From contig JADJCR010000004.1 in NCBI GenBank assembly GCA_016703125.1, positions 62,001-126,000 on the forward strand: DNA of 64,000 nucleotides. The letters run 5' to 3'. Positions 1 to 7,812 of this stretch are shown here, piece after piece. The notes beneath the pieces were generated by a model. The model was not told the DNA's origin and searched no databases. It saw only the letters and a program-made list of their open reading frames with translations. The stretch comes from Micrococcales bacterium. GTDB taxonomy: Bacteria > Actinomycetota > Actinomycetes > S36-B12 > UBA10799. Each line of letters opens with the position of its first letter. Within the stretch, counting starts at the first letter, position 1. The position numbers and the translations under genes were made by a program.

Positions 1-2
1 CC

Positions 3-794
3 TTCACCTCCGTCCTGCAGGCCGGGACCGCGGTGCTGGTTGGCAAGCGCGGCCTGCCGGTGGTGCGGTGCTTCTGCGGCAACCCGTTGACCCCACCCCC
101 GGCGCAGGTTCCGGACGTCACGTACGTCGGGCCGACCTGGCCGGGGTGGAACCCGCAGTCCATAACGGTGATCATCCAGAACACCGTGATCATCGACATC
201 TTCGTGGTGATCGACGTGACCACCGGTGACAAGTTCACCCGTCCCCCGGGTACCGCCGGCGGCGCGGACAGCACACCGGGCACGACCACACAGGAGCCGG
301 GGACCCCCGGCACCACGAGTGGCACCAGTCGCCAGATCGAGGACGTCACAGGGTTCCTCAACGCGGTGATGAACGGTGACTACGGTGCGGCGGACTCCTA
401 CTGCACGAGCAACTTCATCGGCCGGTTCGGAGGCTCGGCCAACATGGCACCGCCGAACTGGGGGGCGCTGACCTCCTACTCGATCAACGGCGCGTACGTC
501 GGTGACACGTTCGTGGCCGTCTACGTCGAGGAGTACTGGGAGGGCGGCTACCGCCAGAGCACGTACTACGTGACAAAGGGGGGCGGAACGTACATCGACG
601 ATGCCGACTTCGTGGACAGCGACCAGCCCTACACCGATGATCCCTACACCGAGGATCCCTACACCGAGGATCCGTACACGGAGGACCCGTACACCGAGGA
701 TCCCTACACGATGCCGCCGGACGACTACCCCACGGATTACCCGACGCAGTACCCGGACAACGGGGAGACGCCCTACGACGACTCAGTGGGGTAG
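3..794 (+). CDS. DUF6777-like secreted protein, C-terminal part (5' end outside window)
   Basis: The gene enters the window already in frame and ends at TAG 792-794. The visible start of the protein, with an LVGKRGLPVVRC stretch and a CGNPL motif followed by a W-rich PTWPGW segment, resembles the DUF6777 region of exported actinobacterial proteins. That assignment is from memory of the family. A Pro/Thr/Gly linker follows, then a domain of about 90 residues rich in Tyr and Asp. The C-terminus is a low-complexity tail with about five acidic PYTED pentapeptide repeats. The tail overlaps the end of the convergent PhzF gene by 22 bp. Function is unknown; a surface or secreted role is inferred from composition. 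An upstream GTG at 33 is unlikely to be the true start because homologous residues continue before it. Confidence 0.7.
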   Translation, partial: FTSVLQAGTAVLVGKRGLPVVRCFCGNPLTPPPAQVPDVTYVGPTWPGWNPQSITVIIQNTVIIDIFVVIDVTTGDKFTRPPGTAGGADSTPGTTTQEPGTPGTTSGTSRQIEDVTGFLNAVMNGDYGAADSYCTSNFIGRFGGSANMAPPNWGALTSYSINGAYVGDTFVAVYVEEYWEGGYRQSTYYVTKGGGTYIDDADFVDSDQPYTDDPYTEDPYTEDPYTEDPYTEDPYTMPPDDYPTDYPTQYPDNGETPYDDSVG

Positions 795-1615
795 GCTGCC
801 AGGTCGAGCACGCCGCTGACGCGGGTGACGGTCGCGCCGCCCACCCACACGGTGCCGGCCTCGTCCTGGTCGAGATGGACGAACCCGCGCCGCCCGATGA
901 CCGTCCCTTGCTCGGCGACGTAGGGGTACGCGAGGTGGCCGGCGCCGGTCAGCCAGGGCGCCAGTGAGGCGTTGAGGCTGCCGGTGACCGGATCCTCGAC
1001 TGTCTTCCCGCCGACGTCGAAGAAGGCACGCACCTCCAGATCCGCCGGGCCGCCGGGGTTGTGCAGTGCTGCGGCACCGACGAAGTGGCCCTGCAGGAAG
1101 CCTGGCCGCAGTGCCATCAGGGAGTCGACGTTCGGCAGCAGGACCGCCACCCAGCCCGGGCCGTTGTCGACCCACTGGGCGTCGACGAGATCCTGACGGC
1201 CGATGCCGAGGATCCCGGTGATGATGTCCAGATCCGCCGGCCCGACAGGCCCACTGCGGACCAGCGGGGGCGCCGCGAAAGCCCAGCCGTCGGCGGTGCG
1301 CCGTAGCGGCACCAGACCCGCGCCGCACTCCTGGACAGCTTCGGTCGCTGCGGACCCACGCGCCCACGCGTGGCACGTGCCCAGCGTCGGATGCCCCGCG
1401 AAGGGCAGTTCCTGCGCGGGAGTGAAGATCCTGACGCGGTAATCCGCGCCCGGCACCGTCGGCGCGAGCACGAAGGCCGTCTCCGACAGGTTGGTCCAGC
1501 GCGCCAGGCCCTGCATCTGCTCGCTGGTCAATCCCTCGGCCTCCAGCACAACCGCCACCGGATTGCCGAGCAGTTCCGTGGAGAACACATCCACCTGTTG
1601 GAAGCGTCGTTGCAT
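773..1615 (-). CDS. PhzF-family isomerase/epimerase
   Basis: This 280-residue protein has the usual length of the PhzF family (diaminopimelate-epimerase fold). The N-terminus reads QVDVFSTELLGNPVAVV. The NLSETAFV segment carries the family's catalytic glutamate, and ELPFAGHPTLGT and a late DPVTGSLNA loop are the other signature blocks. Substrate is unknown; members range from phenazine biosynthesis to housekeeping isomerases, and no phenazine genes are nearby. ATG 1615 is chosen because it gives the standard N-terminus and because CACAGT ends 6 nt upstream, a leaderless-type promoter. The gene is divergent from the DedA gene and convergent with the DUF6777-like gene, overlapping its 3' end. 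Confidence 0.88.
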   Translation of the reverse strand: MQRRFQQVDVFSTELLGNPVAVVLEAEGLTSEQMQGLARWTNLSETAFVLAPTVPGADYRVRIFTPAQELPFAGHPTLGTCHAWARGSAATEAVQECGAGLVPLRRTADGWAFAAPPLVRSGPVGPADLDIITGILGIGRQDLVDAQWVDNGPGWVAVLLPNVDSLMALRPGFLQGHFVGAAALHNPGGPADLEVRAFFDVGGKTVEDPVTGSLNASLAPWLTGAGHLAYPYVAEQGTVIGRRGFVHLDQDEAGTVWVGGATVTRVSGVLDLAAYPTESS

Positions 1616-1666
1616 GCCACCACTGTGACATGAAGCCCCGGAGAACCGGGATGCCAGAATAGTGAA
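1616..1666. promoter_or_regulatory. Divergent leaderless-type promoters for PhzF and DedA
   Basis: On the minus strand CACAGT (1622-1627) ends 6 nt before ATG 1615. On the plus strand CAGAAT (1655-1660) ends 6 nt before GTG 1667. Both fit an ANNNT -10 hexamer placed so that transcription would start at or next to the start codon. Neither gene has a Shine-Dalgarno sequence. Confidence 0.5.
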
Positions 1667-2305
1667 GTGCTCTTCGCCTCTTTGAACCCGCCGGACGAGC
1701 AGGCCGGGCTCATCGGATTCGTGTTGGCCACCATCGACCGGCTCGGTGAGATCGGGGTCGGCGCGCTGATCCTGCTGGAGTCCCTGGTCCCACCGATTCC
1801 CAGCGAGGTGGTCCTGCCGGCCGCGGGGGCCTTGGTCTACTTCGGGGACCTCTCCGGGCCGTGGACGCTCTTCTGGGCGACGCTGGGCTCGGTCCTGGGG
1901 GCCTTGGTCCTCTATGGCGCGGGGCGGGCGTTCGGCGAGGACCGGACCCGCCGCGTGATGCTCGCCGTCCCCCTCATCGACGCCGACGACGTGGACCGAG
2001 CCGATGCCTGGTTCGCCAAGCATGGGGAGAAGGCCGTACTCGTCGGGCGGCTGATCCCCGGCGTCCGCAGTCTCGTGTCACTGCCCGCGGGTGCCGCGGG
2101 CATGCCGGTGGGCCGCTTCACCGCGCTCACCACCATCGGGTCGTTGATCTGGAACGGACTGCTGATCGGCAGTGGGTGGCTGCTGGGCACCCAGTACCAC
2201 GTGATTGAGGCCCACATCGACCTCGCGAACAACGTCATCTACGCACTGATCGGGGCATCGATCGCAGTGTTCATCACGCGGCGGGTCTATCGGCGCAGTC
2301 GATGA
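1667..2305 (+). CDS. DedA-family membrane protein
   Basis: This 212-residue inner-membrane protein has the DedA/SNARE-associated domain. An early ESLVPPIPSEVVLPAAG block contains the acidic and proline residues of the re-entrant loop, and GRLIPGVRSLVSLPAG carries the conserved arginine and proline motif. Four to five hydrophobic segments are visible. DedA proteins are lipid scramblases or flippases, several acting on undecaprenyl phosphate or phosphatidylethanolamine, so a role in envelope lipid recycling is expected but not shown. The GTG start at 1667 is supported by CAGAAT ending 6 nt upstream. The 3' end overlaps a small GATGAGA/TCTCATC dyad and the direct repeats ahead of the next operon. 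Confidence 0.9.
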   Translation: MLFASLNPPDEQAGLIGFVLATIDRLGEIGVGALILLESLVPPIPSEVVLPAAGALVYFGDLSGPWTLFWATLGSVLGALVLYGAGRAFGEDRTRRVMLAVPLIDADDVDRADAWFAKHGEKAVLVGRLIPGVRSLVSLPAGAAGMPVGRFTALTTIGSLIWNGLLIGSGWLLGTQYHVIEAHIDLANNVIYALIGASIAVFITRRVYRRSR

Positions 2306-2311
2306 GAAACC

Positions 2312-2339
2312 TCTCATCGGGATCTCACAGTCGTCTCAT
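2312..2339 (+). promoter_or_regulatory. Three TCTCAY direct repeats in 11-bp phase, probable response-regulator site
   Basis: TCTCAT at 2312, TCTCAC at 2323 and TCTCAT at 2334 are spaced exactly 11 bp. The array lies 55-82 bp upstream of the first gene of an operon that ends in an OmpR/PhoB-type regulator. That family typically binds tandem direct repeats one helical turn apart, so autoregulation is inferred. Confidence 0.55.
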
Positions 2340-2393
2340 GCACAACACGTTCCATGAAGGTGTCAGAACGAAACCGAGAAGGGAACCACCATC

Positions 2394-2783
2394 ATGAGAA
2401 GGACCGCCGCCATACTGGCAACCTCCGCCGTCGCAGCGACCGGGCTCGGCATCGCCGGCGCCTCCGCCGCGCACGCCGACTTCGACGTCGAGCGAGAGAA
2501 GACCAAGCGCTGCAGTGGCAGCGCGTTCGCGCAACTGTCGCTGGAGAAGGAGTTCGGCCGCATCGACGTCGACTACGACATCGAGAACGCCACCCCCGGC
2601 CGCGCCTGGAACGTGCGGATCAAGCACAACGGCAGGACCGTCCTGCGCACGTCGCGTATCGCCGACAACGAGGGCGAACTCGACGTGATGCAGCAGGTGA
2701 ACGACCGCCGCGGCAAGGACCGTTTCATCGCCCGGGCGAAGGGGCCCAACGGGGAGGTGTGCCGTGTCAAGCTCAGCATCTAA
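2394..2783 (+). CDS. Small exported protein of two-component operon
   Basis: This 129-residue protein starts with a signal peptide: a twin-Arg MRRTA start, a hydrophobic core and an ASAAHA-type cleavage site near residue 30. The mature part has two cysteines (KRC and GEVC) that could form a disulfide, and alternating charged/beta-prone sequence. I do not recognise a named domain. A good Shine-Dalgarno (GAAGGGAA) precedes ATG 2394. The gene opens an operon with a lipoprotein, a histidine kinase and a response regulator. An extracytoplasmic sensing accessory or a target of the system is plausible. Its 3' end overlaps the start of the lipoprotein gene by 20 bp. Confidence 0.8.
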   Translation: MRRTAAILATSAVAATGLGIAGASAAHADFDVEREKTKRCSGSAFAQLSLEKEFGRIDVDYDIENATPGRAWNVRIKHNGRTVLRTSRIADNEGELDVMQQVNDRRGKDRFIARAKGPNGEVCRVKLSI

Positions 2784-3276
2784 GCGGGCCGGGCTGATCG
2801 GCCTCGCCGCCGTGCTGCCGGTGCTCGTCGTCGGCTGCTCGTCGTCCTCCTCCTCGGAGCCGGCCGGGACGACCGTCCCGTCCGGCGAGGAGGCGATCGA
2901 GTTGCCGGCGCCTGTCGAGACCTCGCTGCCCACGCAGACGACTCCGAGTGCTACCGATCCGGTGGCCGACCTGGAGGTCGACGACCAGGCTGGGAACGGC
3001 ACGGAGGTCGCGGTGACGTCAGTCCTGCTCAGCCGCGAACCGGCGCTGCTGGTCATCACCGACATGACCGGCCAAGTGCTCGGCGTGAAGCAGGTCTCCA
3101 CCCGTAGCCAGCCGACGCAGGTTCGACTTCAGACGCCGGTCACAGTCAGTCAAGAGCTCGACGCCGCGCTCTACCTGGACAATGGCAACGGCACGTTCAA
3201 CCCCGCGAAGGACGTACCCATGCTGGACGAGGAGAACGAGCCCGTGAGCGAAGACTTCGACTACGTAGTGCAATAG
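2764..3276 (+). CDS. DUF7282-like lipoprotein
   Basis: This 170-residue protein has an N-terminal signal ending in a lipobox (LVVGC), so it should be lipid-anchored outside the membrane. A Ser/Pro/Thr-rich linker follows. The C-terminal ~100 residues (DDQAGNGTEV, an internal LLVITD strand, a YLDNGNGTFNPA calcium-loop-like segment) resemble DUF7282 beta-sandwich domains. The start is GTG 2764, overlapping the upstream gene by 20 bp, which suggests translational coupling. It lies 4 bp before the histidine-kinase gene. It may be a ligand-binding partner of that kinase; this is inference from position only. Confidence 0.78.
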   Translation: MSSSASKRAGLIGLAAVLPVLVVGCSSSSSSEPAGTTVPSGEEAIELPAPVETSLPTQTTPSATDPVADLEVDDQAGNGTEVAVTSVLLSREPALLVITDMTGQVLGVKQVSTRSQPTQVRLQTPVTVSQELDAALYLDNGNGTFNPAKDVPMLDEENEPVSEDFDYVVQ

Positions 3277-3280
3277 GGAA

Positions 3281-4705
3281 ATGCGAGCTTTGCGTGGTTC
3301 GACCCGGGTTCGCATCCTGGGCTGGGTGCTGATCCCGGTGCTGCTGGTCCTTGTCATCTCCTGGGTGGCAGCGTGGACCCTCCTGCTGCAACGTGTCGAC
3401 GACCGTGTCGACACCGAGTTGCGCGGGGAGGTGTCCGAGTTGCGGCTACTGGCTGAGGAGGGCATCGACCCGCGCACCGGGCAGCCCTTCGGCGACGTGC
3501 GCTCACTTCTCGAACAACACATCCAGCGCAGCATCCCCGACGTGAACGAGACGATGTTCGTCATGGTCGACGGCGAGGTTGAGACCCGCAGCGGCGACAA
3601 CCCGCCGGTGCGACTCGACCTCGATCCGGCGCTGGTCGACCAGGTCCGCGACGTGCAGGACGTGACACTCGGGGACCTCGAGACCAGCGCCGGGGATGTC
3701 CGCTGGGTGGCCGTGCCCGTCGACGCGAACGGTCAACGTGGCGTTTTCGTCGTCGGCATCTTCGCCGATCTCGAAGGCGCCGACGTCGCGCAGGTCATGG
3801 GCCGCTTCGCCGCCATCGGCATCGGGGCGTTCGCGCTGGCCGCCCTGTTGGGGTGGTTCGTCGCCGGCCGCCTGCTCGCCCCGCTGCGCGACATGCGCCG
3901 CACCGCACAGGAGATCAGCGAGACCGACCTCTCCGGGCGCATCCCCGTCGACGACGGCGACGGCGACGACATCGCCGACCTCGCCCGGACCTTCAACGAC
4001 ATGCTCGACCGGCTCGGCGAGGCCTTCGCCGCGCAGCGTGCCTTCATCGACGACGCCGGTCACGAGTTGCGCACCCCGCTGACGATCGTGCAGGGCCACC
4101 TGGAACTGCTCGAGGAGGACCCGGAACAACGCGCGGCCACGGTCGCCCTGGTCCTCGACGAGTTGGCCCGGATGAACAGGATCGTGCACGACCTGCAGAC
4201 ACTGACAAAAGCGAGTCAGCCCGGCTTCGTCCGCCTGGGATCCGTGGAGCTCGGCGGCCTTCTCGACGAGCTGCTCGTGAAGGCCAACGCCCTCGGCGAG
4301 CGCCGCTGGGAACTGGCAGTCACCCAGAACGTGACCGTCATGATCGACCGACAGCGCATCACGCAGGCGATGCTCCAGTTGGCCGACAACGCAGTTCGCC
4401 ACACGAACCCCGGCGACGTCATCCGCATCGGCGCCCGTCTGGTGGACCAGGACGTCGAGTTCTTCGTCGCCGACAGCGGCCCCGGCATCCCGGTGCAGGA
4501 GCGGGAGGCGGTGACCCAGCGGTTCAGCCGCGGCTCGGAGGCGAACCCCGACCTGGAGGGCGCAGGCCTGGGGCTGGCCCTGGTCACCGCCATCGCAGGC
4601 GCACATCACGGACTGCTGGTCATCGGGGACAGCGATCTCGGCGGCGCTGACATGCGCATGGTTCTGCCGGCACGGCGCACGACGCTTGCGCAGGTGCGCC
4701 GATGA
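3281..4705 (+). CDS. Sensor histidine kinase (HAMP, HisKA, HATPase)
   Basis: This 474-residue membrane kinase has TM1 at about residues 11-34, an extracytoplasmic sensor region of roughly 140 residues, TM2 at about 174-196 and a HAMP domain to about 250. The HisKA phosphoacceptor is His261 in DDAGHELRTPL. The HATPase domain shows an N box (LADNAVRHT), G1 (DSGPGIP), F box (RFSRG) and G2 (GAGLGLAL). The catalytic set looks complete. The stop overlaps the ATG of the response regulator by 4 bp (ATGA), so the two are a cognate pair. The first two genes of the operon encode exported proteins, suggesting it senses an envelope condition. Confidence 0.93.
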   Translation: MRALRGSTRVRILGWVLIPVLLVLVISWVAAWTLLLQRVDDRVDTELRGEVSELRLLAEEGIDPRTGQPFGDVRSLLEQHIQRSIPDVNETMFVMVDGEVETRSGDNPPVRLDLDPALVDQVRDVQDVTLGDLETSAGDVRWVAVPVDANGQRGVFVVGIFADLEGADVAQVMGRFAAIGIGAFALAALLGWFVAGRLLAPLRDMRRTAQEISETDLSGRIPVDDGDGDDIADLARTFNDMLDRLGEAFAAQRAFIDDAGHELRTPLTIVQGHLELLEEDPEQRAATVALVLDELARMNRIVHDLQTLTKASQPGFVRLGSVELGGLLDELLVKANALGERRWELAVTQNVTVMIDRQRITQAMLQLADNAVRHTNPGDVIRIGARLVDQDVEFFVADSGPGIPVQEREAVTQRFSRGSEANPDLEGAGLGLALVTAIAGAHHGLLVIGDSDLGGADMRMVLPARRTTLAQVRR

Positions 4706-5358
4706 CCCACATCCTGCTCGCCGAGGACTCCCCCCGGATCGCCTCGTTCGTGACCAAGGGCTTGCGCGCGAACGGTTTCACGGTGACGCACACCGGCGAC
4801 GGGATCGAGGCCCTGCACCTGGCCCAGTCCGGCGACTTCGACCTGCTCATCCTGGACATCGGCCTGCCCGGGCAGGACGGCTTCGAGGTGCTGCGCACCC
4901 TGCGCGGATCCGGCAGTCGGCTGCCGGTGCTCATCCTCACCGCGCGTGACTCCGTGCAGGACACCGTGACCGGCCTCGACAGCGGCGCAGACGACTACAT
5001 GGCCAAGCCGTTCTCGTTCGACGAACTGCTTGCCCGGGTCCGCCGGCGCATCCGCAGCGCCCCGGAGCCAGGCGAATCGGTCCTGTCCAGCGGCGACGTG
5101 CACCTGGACCTGAAGACCCGGCGGGTCACCGCCGAGGGCGTCGAGCACGAGTTGACGGCGCGGGAGTTCGCGATGCTGGAGATGTTCCTGCGCCACCCGG
5201 GGCAGGTCCTGGCGCGCGAGCAGTTGCTGAACAGCGTCTGGGGCTATGACTACGACCCCGGCAGCAATGTGGTGGACGTCTACGTGCGCTACCTGCGCAA
5301 GAAGATCGGCAACGACGCCATCCAGACGGTACGGGGCATGGGCTACCGCCTGGGGTAG
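4702..5358 (+). CDS. OmpR-family response regulator
   Basis: This 218-residue regulator has an N-terminal receiver domain with the acidic pair AED near residues 8-10, phosphoacceptor Asp52 (LILDIGLPG) and the conserved Lys in MAKPFS. The C-terminal winged-helix DNA-binding domain ends with VRYLRKKIG and GMGYRLG, as in OmpR/PhoB proteins. It overlaps the kinase gene by 4 bp. The likely target is its own operon promoter, where three TCTCAY repeats lie in 11-bp phase at 2312-2339. That link rests on the family's known repeat architecture, not on data. Confidence 0.94.
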   Translation: MTHILLAEDSPRIASFVTKGLRANGFTVTHTGDGIEALHLAQSGDFDLLILDIGLPGQDGFEVLRTLRGSGSRLPVLILTARDSVQDTVTGLDSGADDYMAKPFSFDELLARVRRRIRSAPEPGESVLSSGDVHLDLKTRRVTAEGVEHELTAREFAMLEMFLRHPGQVLAREQLLNSVWGYDYDPGSNVVDVYVRYLRKKIGNDAIQTVRGMGYRLG

Positions 5359-5378
5359 GCGCCGCGTAGCGTGGCGAT

Positions 5379-6002
5379 GTGGCCCGATTCTTCGACGTGC
5401 ACCCGGTGAACCCGCAGCAGCGCCTCGTCAACCAGGTGGTGCAGATGATCCAGCAGGACGCCCTCATCGCCTACCCCACCGACTCCGGTTACGCACTCGG
5501 GGCCCGCCTGGGCAACGTGGCCGGGGTCGACCGCATCCGGGAGATCCGCCACCTGGACGACCGCCACGACTTCACACTCGTGTGTCACGACTTCGCCCAG
5601 ATGAGCCAGTTCGTGGTCGTCAGCAACAGGGTGTTCCGCCTCATCAAGGCACACACCCCGGGCAGTTACACGTTCATCCTGCCCGCCACGCGGGAGGTTC
5701 CGCGGCGGTTCATGAACCCGAAGAAGCGCACGGTCGGCGTGCGCATCCCGCCCACCCCGGTCGCGCAGGCGCTGGTCGACACGCTCGGCGAACCGCTGCT
5801 GTCGAGCACCCTACTGCTGCCCGGCGAGGATCACCCCATGTCCGACGGCTGGGAGGTCAAGGAGCGCCTCGACCACGTGCTCGACGCGGTGATCGACGGT
5901 GAGTGCGGCACGGAACCCACCACCGTGGTCGACCTGTCCGGCCCCGATCCGGTCATCCGGCGCGTGGGGGCGGGCGATCCGGCGCCGTTCACCGAGGACT
6001 AG
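5379..6002 (+). CDS. yciO: YciO-type Sua5/YrdC-domain protein
   Basis: This 207-residue protein aligns almost end to end with E. coli YciO as I remember it: FFDVHPVNPQQRLVNQ, YPTDSGYALG, HDFTLVCHD, TPGSYTFILPAT and GVRIPPTPVAQAL. YrdC-fold proteins bind L-threonine, bicarbonate and ATP to form threonylcarbamoyl-AMP for tRNA t6A. YciO is a paralogue with weak or unclear t6A activity, so function should not be taken as TsaC. GTG 5379 is preceded by TAGCGT ending 6 nt upstream, matching the leaderless pattern, and there is no Shine-Dalgarno sequence. The gene stands 20 bp after the response regulator but probably has its own promoter. Confidence 0.92.
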   Translation: MARFFDVHPVNPQQRLVNQVVQMIQQDALIAYPTDSGYALGARLGNVAGVDRIREIRHLDDRHDFTLVCHDFAQMSQFVVVSNRVFRLIKAHTPGSYTFILPATREVPRRFMNPKKRTVGVRIPPTPVAQALVDTLGEPLLSSTLLLPGEDHPMSDGWEVKERLDHVLDAVIDGECGTEPTTVVDLSGPDPVIRRVGAGDPAPFTED

Positions 6003-6020
6003 CGCCCGCCACAGCTTGGC

Positions 6021-6263
6021 TCAGCCCCGGGGACGGTACCCGCGTGACAGCGCCCGCCTCGCCTCCATGTTTGCCTCGGTGTTCTCGAGGACGTACCGAC
6101 GGTCGTAACGCACGGCCGCCGCCGAGTACCTGATGATCAGGCGGCGGGCATCCGGCTCGAAGGCCTCCCGATTGACATGGTGCGCGCGGCCGTCGATCTC
6201 GGCGGCATGCAGCAGTTCGTCCCAGTAGTCGTCCAGTCGCCTTGGTCCCTGGTCAGCTGTCAC
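6021..6263 (-). CDS. Small hypothetical protein (80 aa)
   Basis: I do not recognise this family. The 80-residue product is hydrophilic, with an N-terminal LDDYWDELLHAAEIDG helix-like segment and an Arg-rich C-terminus (ARRALSRGYRPRG). No signal peptide, membrane segment or metal motif is visible. GTG 6263 is chosen over an ATG further upstream because GGAGGT (6273-6278) lies 9 nt before it. It is convergent with yciO and divergent from the c-di-AMP riboswitch. It looks like a real but lineage-specific gene. Confidence 0.5.
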   Translation of the reverse strand: MTADQGPRRLDDYWDELLHAAEIDGRAHHVNREAFEPDARRLIIRYSAAAVRYDRRYVLENTEANMEARRALSRGYRPRG

Positions 6264-6390
6264 GCCACCGGCACCTCCGGGCGGGTCGAGGCCGACTCTG
6301 TGGAACACCGGGTTCTGTGACTGATCTCACGCAACCCGTTGACTATGTGGAGGGAATCAGCGGTTACCGTCGAAGAGTAGGTGTTCCGAC

Positions 6391-6548
6391 AACTGAATCC
6401 GCGGGAAGTCCGCGGACGGAACTACCCGCCGAAGTGCCATCGGGCACACCGGGGACCCAACCGATGTTGGGGCGAATCCGACGGAAGTCGGTAGAGGGCC
6501 TTCTCACCCTCGAGCCCGTCAGCTAACCCGGTAGGCGGCATGAGAGGG
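6391..6548 (+). ncRNA. Cyclic di-AMP riboswitch (ydaO-yuaA class)
   Basis: The leader of the NlpC/P60 gene contains the conserved blocks of the ydaO/yuaA aptamer in order: GAATCC, a pairing GCGGGAAGTCCGC stem, GGGGACCCAACCG, GGGGCGAATCCG, a GTAG turn, and the signature ending AGCCCGTCAGCTAACCCGG plus TAGGCGG. In actinobacteria this class binds c-di-AMP and typically turns off cell-wall hydrolase genes, which fits the gene 14 nt downstream. I see no T-run terminator before the start codon; occlusion of the ribosome site (GAGAGGGAG, 6543-6551) or Rho action is possible. Confidence 0.9.
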
Positions 6549-6561
6549 AGTTGAGTCCTGC

Positions 6562-7128
6562 ATGGCGTTTTCGCCTGCCACGTACATCCGCCTGACCACC
6601 GTCGCTGCCGCCGGCGCCGCCGTCGCGTTCGGGACGTTGCCCGCAGAGGCAACTCCGGCCCCGGCACCGGCCCCCACCCAGCACGTCATCACCCCCGCCC
6701 AGAAGCGAGCAGAGGCGGTGCGGGCCAAGCGCGCTGCCGCCCGCGAGCGCGCCAACCGGGCCCGCGCCTCCCTGGTGCGCGTCGCTTTGAACCAGAAGGG
6801 CGACCGATATGTCGCCGGCGCGTCGGGCCCCAACTCGTTCGACTGCTCCGGTTTCACCATGTGGGTGTACCGCACGGCCACGGGCAAGCAGTTGCCGCAC
6901 TACTCCGGGGCCCAGATGCACCGGGCCAAGCGGGTCGGACGCAAGCACCTCAAGCCTGGGGACCTGATGTTCTTCGGCCCCGGCGGCTCGCAGCACGTGT
7001 CGATGTACATCGGCAGGGGCAAGATGATCCACGCCACCAACCCCCGCAGCGGCGTGCGCGTGGACAGCATCAACATGGGCTACTACCGGGCCCGGTACGC
7101 CGGCGCCGGTCGCATCATCAACGGCTGA
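6562..7128 (+). CDS. Secreted NlpC/P60 peptidoglycan hydrolase
   Basis: This 188-residue protein has a signal peptide (hydrophobic core at residues 10-25, cleavage near PAEA), a Pro/Ala and basic helical linker, and a C-terminal NlpC/P60 domain. The catalytic residues are visible: Cys95 in FDCSGF, His145 in QHVSMYIG and His157 in IHATNP. Family members cleave D-Glu-(m)DAP bonds or tetrapeptide cross-links in peptidoglycan. It should act outside the membrane in growth or resuscitation. Expression is likely controlled by the c-di-AMP riboswitch in its leader, tying wall hydrolysis to turgor signalling. The start ATG 6562 follows GAGAGGGAG. Confidence 0.93.
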   Translation: MAFSPATYIRLTTVAAAGAAVAFGTLPAEATPAPAPAPTQHVITPAQKRAEAVRAKRAAARERANRARASLVRVALNQKGDRYVAGASGPNSFDCSGFTMWVYRTATGKQLPHYSGAQMHRAKRVGRKHLKPGDLMFFGPGGSQHVSMYIGRGKMIHATNPRSGVRVDSINMGYYRARYAGAGRIING

Positions 7129-7263
7129 CCGGACCTTCGGGCGCGGACCGGTGAGCGGGTCGCCGCGCAGACGCTAACAAACCGTCAATATGCTGCCTGC
7201 GGCGCCAGAGAGCTGTCGAGGAGACTGGCGCCCGGACCCGGCGGGCGCGTCACTGGAGATGCG

Positions 7264-7812
7264 CCCAACGCCATCAAACGCACCCTGCTCATCCGGCCCA
7301 TGCACACCGGGGCTCTCGGCGAAACCCTGTTGCCGAAATGGCTGGCCCTGCCGATCCTCTGCAGCGACCCACTGTCATCCGTGGCATACGCGACGGAGCA
7401 GATCCTGCTCGTGCTGGTCATCGGGGCGCCTCACTACTGGCCTTCACCCCAGCCGTGGCGCTGGCCGTGGCGGCGCTGCTCGCGCGTCTGGTCGTATCGG
7501 CAAACCGTGCACGCGTACCCGAATGGCGGCGGCGCCTACGCGGTGAGCCGCGAGAACCTGGGCATGGTCGACTACGTCATGACGGTGGCGGTGTCTGTGA
7601 CCGCGGAGATGGCCCTGGGGAAGCCCGTGCGGGCGGAGTCCGCCGGGCTCCCCGTCGAGGCGCAGAGTATCGCCGGCATCGCGATGGTACAGCTGATCCT
7701 GCGGGCCTTCGCTTCCCGGGTGCATATCGCCGAGGACCCGACTCTGCCGGGGCTGTCGGCGGGCACCGCACAACCCACGGTGATCGCCCAGCTGGGTATG
7801 GCGGATGGTTGA
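7264..7812 (+). pseudogene. Decayed APC-superfamily permease
   Basis: Fragments of a long amino-acid/potassium-type APC permease are visible but do not form one protein. An in-frame N-terminal part (KRTLLIRPM, LGETLLPKWLALPI, SSVAYATEQILLVLV) is followed at about 7430 by a shift to another frame (LLAFTPAVALAVAALL). It then returns to SYRQTVHAYPNGGGAY and AVSRENLG. Internal deletions join VDYVMTVAVSVTA to VEAQSIAGIAMVQL and then to a segment normally much further downstream (HIAEDPTLPGLSAGTAQPT). Intact relatives are about 600-700 residues; here about 180 codons remain. The reading ends in TGA 7810-7812, inside the padR promoter. The gene is almost certainly dead. Confidence 0.8.
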
